Assembly (NCBI GenBank): GCA_022566235.1 | Contig: JADFJI010000061.1 | Location: 1,424-9,096 of the forward strand | Direction: 5' to 3' | From: Chloroflexota bacterium | Lineage (GTDB): Bacteria; Chloroflexota; Dehalococcoidia; Plut-88900 | DNA length: 7,673 bases | Part shown: positions 6,431-7,673 of the stretch, piece after piece | Position numbering within the stretch: the stretch's first letter is position 1 | How the letters are laid out: each line of letters starts with the position of its first letter | Translations under genes and position numbers: made by a program | The notes under the pieces: generated by a model | What the model saw: the letters and a program-made list of their open reading frames with translations, nothing else | The model's database searches: none | What the model was told of the DNA's origin: nothing

Positions 6431-6445
6431 GAACCCCAGGGGTTC
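6431..6445. repeat. Perfect 15-base dyad between lipoprotein and PAP2 genes
   Basis: GAACCCC and GGGGTTC flank a single central base, so as DNA this is a near-perfect protein-binding-type palindrome rather than a stable RNA hairpin. It lies about 13 bases upstream of the PAP2 -35 element and about 100 bases past the lipoprotein stop. A second small dyad, TCGAG-ACC-CTCGA, is at 6470-6482. Confidence 0.35.
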
Positions 6446-6545
6446 ACTCCCGAGCACGTGGTCCTGAGATCGAGACCCTCGAGTCGACTGGGAAGGACCC
6501 CATGTTGACAGGGTGACGGGGCATTGGGTTAAGGCCCTGCGGCGG

Positions 6546-7244
6546 CTAGTCGCTTTTTTGATCGACGACTTGCCGGGCGCGGTCGATGATGATGTCGAAC
6601 AGCTCATCCTTGAACTGAGAGTCGACGCCTATTACGGTCCTCTTGTACAGGACCAGGCCGCTCATCCCGTTAAAGACGTCCGGCTCACAGAGGCCCCGGC
6701 CCTGAAAGTCCAGGATATAGCGGGTCCTATCTTGGTCAAGGCGGGCGCTGATCCGAAAGCAGGATAGGGGGTTCAGGTTAAGCTTGATCACCTCCGGCCC
6801 TGTTGCATCTACGAAGGCATCGAAAAGTTGGATCGCCTCCTCCTCGGTCTGGAGGGACTGGACCCACCACGTAGAAAAGAAACCTGAGGTCCGCATGTCG
6901 CACCGCAGGATGGTGGACTGGGACGCCGACTGTTGGAAGCGCTGGAAGAGCCGCTCTATATTGACCTTGGGCTCGTTTTCCACGTAGGTCTGGTTGATGG
7001 TAGTACGCTCTCCCAACTCCCCCGACAAATTAAGGATGCAGTCCTCGGTTGAGAACTGTATGAAGGAGCCCTGGGCCTCAGGGCTGGGAGTGGGGGTATC
7101 CGATAATGAAGGTCTCGCTGTGGGCGAGGGAGATAGGCTCGGGGCCTGGGTGGGTGTGGCCCCATCGCCATTTCCACAGGCCATGGCAGCCAGAAAGAGG
7201 AGGCCCATCAGGGCTGGGACGAGCAGCAATCTGGGAGACATCAT
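6546..7244 (-). CDS. Putative lipoprotein of unknown function
   Basis: Not recognised beyond its export signals. From ATG 7244 (232 residues) it begins MMSPR, then a hydrophobic core to about residue 18 and AAMAC, with Cys23 as the likely lipid-attachment residue (the -3 position is Ala, not the preferred Leu). A Ser/Thr/Pro-rich linker follows at about 28-58, in the style of surface lipoproteins of Chloroflexota and other monoderm-like bacteria. The rest is a mixed alpha/beta-looking domain of about 170 residues containing three or more Cys (in STEDC, ILRCDM, LSCFRIS and GLCEPD) that could form disulfides outside the cell. The frame extends to ATG 7292, but I prefer 7244: it gives a normal 22-residue signal peptide, and a TACAAT -10-like box overlaps the upstream ATG. 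None of the candidate starts has a good ribosome site. The first gene downstream is PAP2, 211 bases away. Confidence 0.75.
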   Translation of the reverse strand: MMSPRLLLVPALMGLLFLAAMACGNGDGATPTQAPSLSPSPTARPSLSDTPTPSPEAQGSFIQFSTEDCILNLSGELGERTTINQTYVENEPKVNIERLFQRFQQSASQSTILRCDMRTSGFFSTWWVQSLQTEEEAIQLFDAFVDATGPEVIKLNLNPLSCFRISARLDQDRTRYILDFQGRGLCEPDVFNGMSGLVLYKRTVIGVDSQFKDELFDIIIDRARQVVDQKSD

Positions 7245-7290
7245 TATATTAAACGCTGAAATGCCCATGAGGGTGCCGGTTGTGGGCAAC

Positions 7291-7296
7291 ATTGTA
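7291..7296 (-). promoter_or_regulatory. Possible -10 box for the lipoprotein gene
   Basis: TACAAT (5 of 6) on the minus strand, about 47 bases before ATG 7244. At 17 bases further upstream the hexamer is TAACCA, only 3 of 6 to the -35 consensus. The call is weak; it mainly informs the start choice of the lipoprotein. Confidence 0.2.
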
Positions 7297-7364
7297 CAAT
7301 AATCTGGCAGGCTTGGTTAGGAGTTGGCCGGGGTGTAAAAAGAGAGAGCACCGAGGTCTGGCCA

Positions 7365-7673
7365 TCACCTGGCGCTGTCTCTGATCTTTCTCAGCACCAT
7401 GGAGATGTGGTCTCGCATGGCGTCGTTATCCACCAGGGCGTAGGCTTTGTTCAGGTCTTCAACGGCCTCACCGGTACGGCCCATCTTGGCCAGGGCAATG
7501 GCCCGGTTGTTGTAAGCCGGGACATTGGTGGAATCCAGCCTCAGTGCTGCATTGGAGTCCGCTAGGGCCTGGGGGCCATCTCCCTTGTCCAGGTAGGCGG
7601 CGGCCCGGTTCACCAGCGCCATGACCAGTCCCGGGTGGCGGCCCAGGGCCTCGGTGGCGTCCGCGATGGCCTT
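7365..7673 (-). CDS. TPR-repeat protein, C-terminal part only
   Basis: The C-terminal 102 residues of a tetratricopeptide-repeat protein; the frame stays open to the window edge, so the N-terminus and any catalytic, membrane or signal part are missing. Visible are the last helix of one repeat (AIADATEALGRHP), a full repeat around LVNRAAAYLDKGDGPQALADSN, and a second full repeat around AYNNRAIALAKMGRTGEAVEDL. A short basic helix (MVLRKIRDSAR) then ends the protein. The Ala/Gly/Tyr pattern at the helix-packing positions fits the TPR consensus. TPR arrays serve as protein-protein docking surfaces; the partner cannot be inferred. An in-frame ATG at 7620-7622 lies inside the repeat array and is unlikely to be the true start. 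After the stop there is a T5 run with no convincing stem. Confidence 0.85.
   Translation of the reverse strand, partial: KAIADATEALGRHPGLVMALVNRAAAYLDKGDGPQALADSNAALRLDSTNVPAYNNRAIALAKMGRTGEAVEDLNKAYALVDNDAMRDHISMVLRKIRDSAR

Noticed and set aside
6429..6450. GGTTCACTCC stretch resembling a tRNA T-arm
   Set aside because: No matching acceptor, D or anticodon arms on either strand; it is explained by the GAACCCC/GGGGTTC dyad.
6478..6488. Overlapping XhoI and SalI sites (CTCGAGTCGAC), which resemble a cloning polylinker
   Set aside because: No further vector-like sequence around it, and the neighbouring genes are natural. Chance in GC-rich DNA is enough.
6505..6510. Perfect TTGACA on the plus strand
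   Set aside because: No acceptable -10 hexamer at 16-18 bases (GTTAAG/TTAAGG), and it would transcribe antisense into the lipoprotein gene.

Overview
The window looks like a piece of a moderately GC-rich bacterial chromosome, probably assembled from an environmental sample. The best guess for the host is Chloroflexota (Dehalococcoidia/SAR202-like). That rests on the mix of SDR oxidoreductases and Amidohydro_2 enzymes and on a lipoprotein with a long Ser/Thr/Pro linker. It is an inference, because there is no rRNA or other phylogenetic marker. No tRNA, rRNA, CRISPR array, transposase or integrase was seen.

Layout. Positions 1-623 (minus) hold the N-terminal part of a 5'-3' exonuclease of the PolA N-domain/FEN type, cut by the window edge. 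Diverging from it on the plus strand are three metabolic genes: a SABATH-type SAM-dependent carboxyl methyltransferase (708-1850), a retinol-dehydrogenase-like SDR (1988-2857) and a second SDR (3100-3912). The gaps of 137 and 242 bases, plus a promoter-like sequence before the second SDR, argue against one tight operon. From 4006 onward everything is on the minus strand: an Amidohydro_2 metal-dependent hydrolase (4006-5133), a PAP2/Aur1-like membrane phosphatase or phosphotransferase (5513-6334), an unrecognised lipoprotein (6546-7244) and the C-terminal part of a TPR protein (7365 to the edge).

How the genes may fit together. The methyltransferase, the two SDRs and the amidohydrolase are all small-molecule enzymes. 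They could act on related carboxylate, ester, alcohol and ketone compounds, but nothing in the sequence names a substrate or proves a shared pathway. The PAP2 protein and the lipoprotein are envelope proteins and seem unrelated to the first group.

Most notable points. (1) The second SDR keeps the catalytic Ser and Tyr, but its YxxxK lysine is Cys and the usual tetrad Asn is Lys. (2) A plant/insect-type SABATH methyltransferase fold sits in a bacterial context. (3) A good promoter-like sequence (TTGAAG-17-TATAAT) lies about 240 bases upstream of the amidohydrolase start, so the gene would have a long, foldable 5' leader. That leader also holds a short protein-like reading frame, which could be a gene remnant or an upstream peptide.
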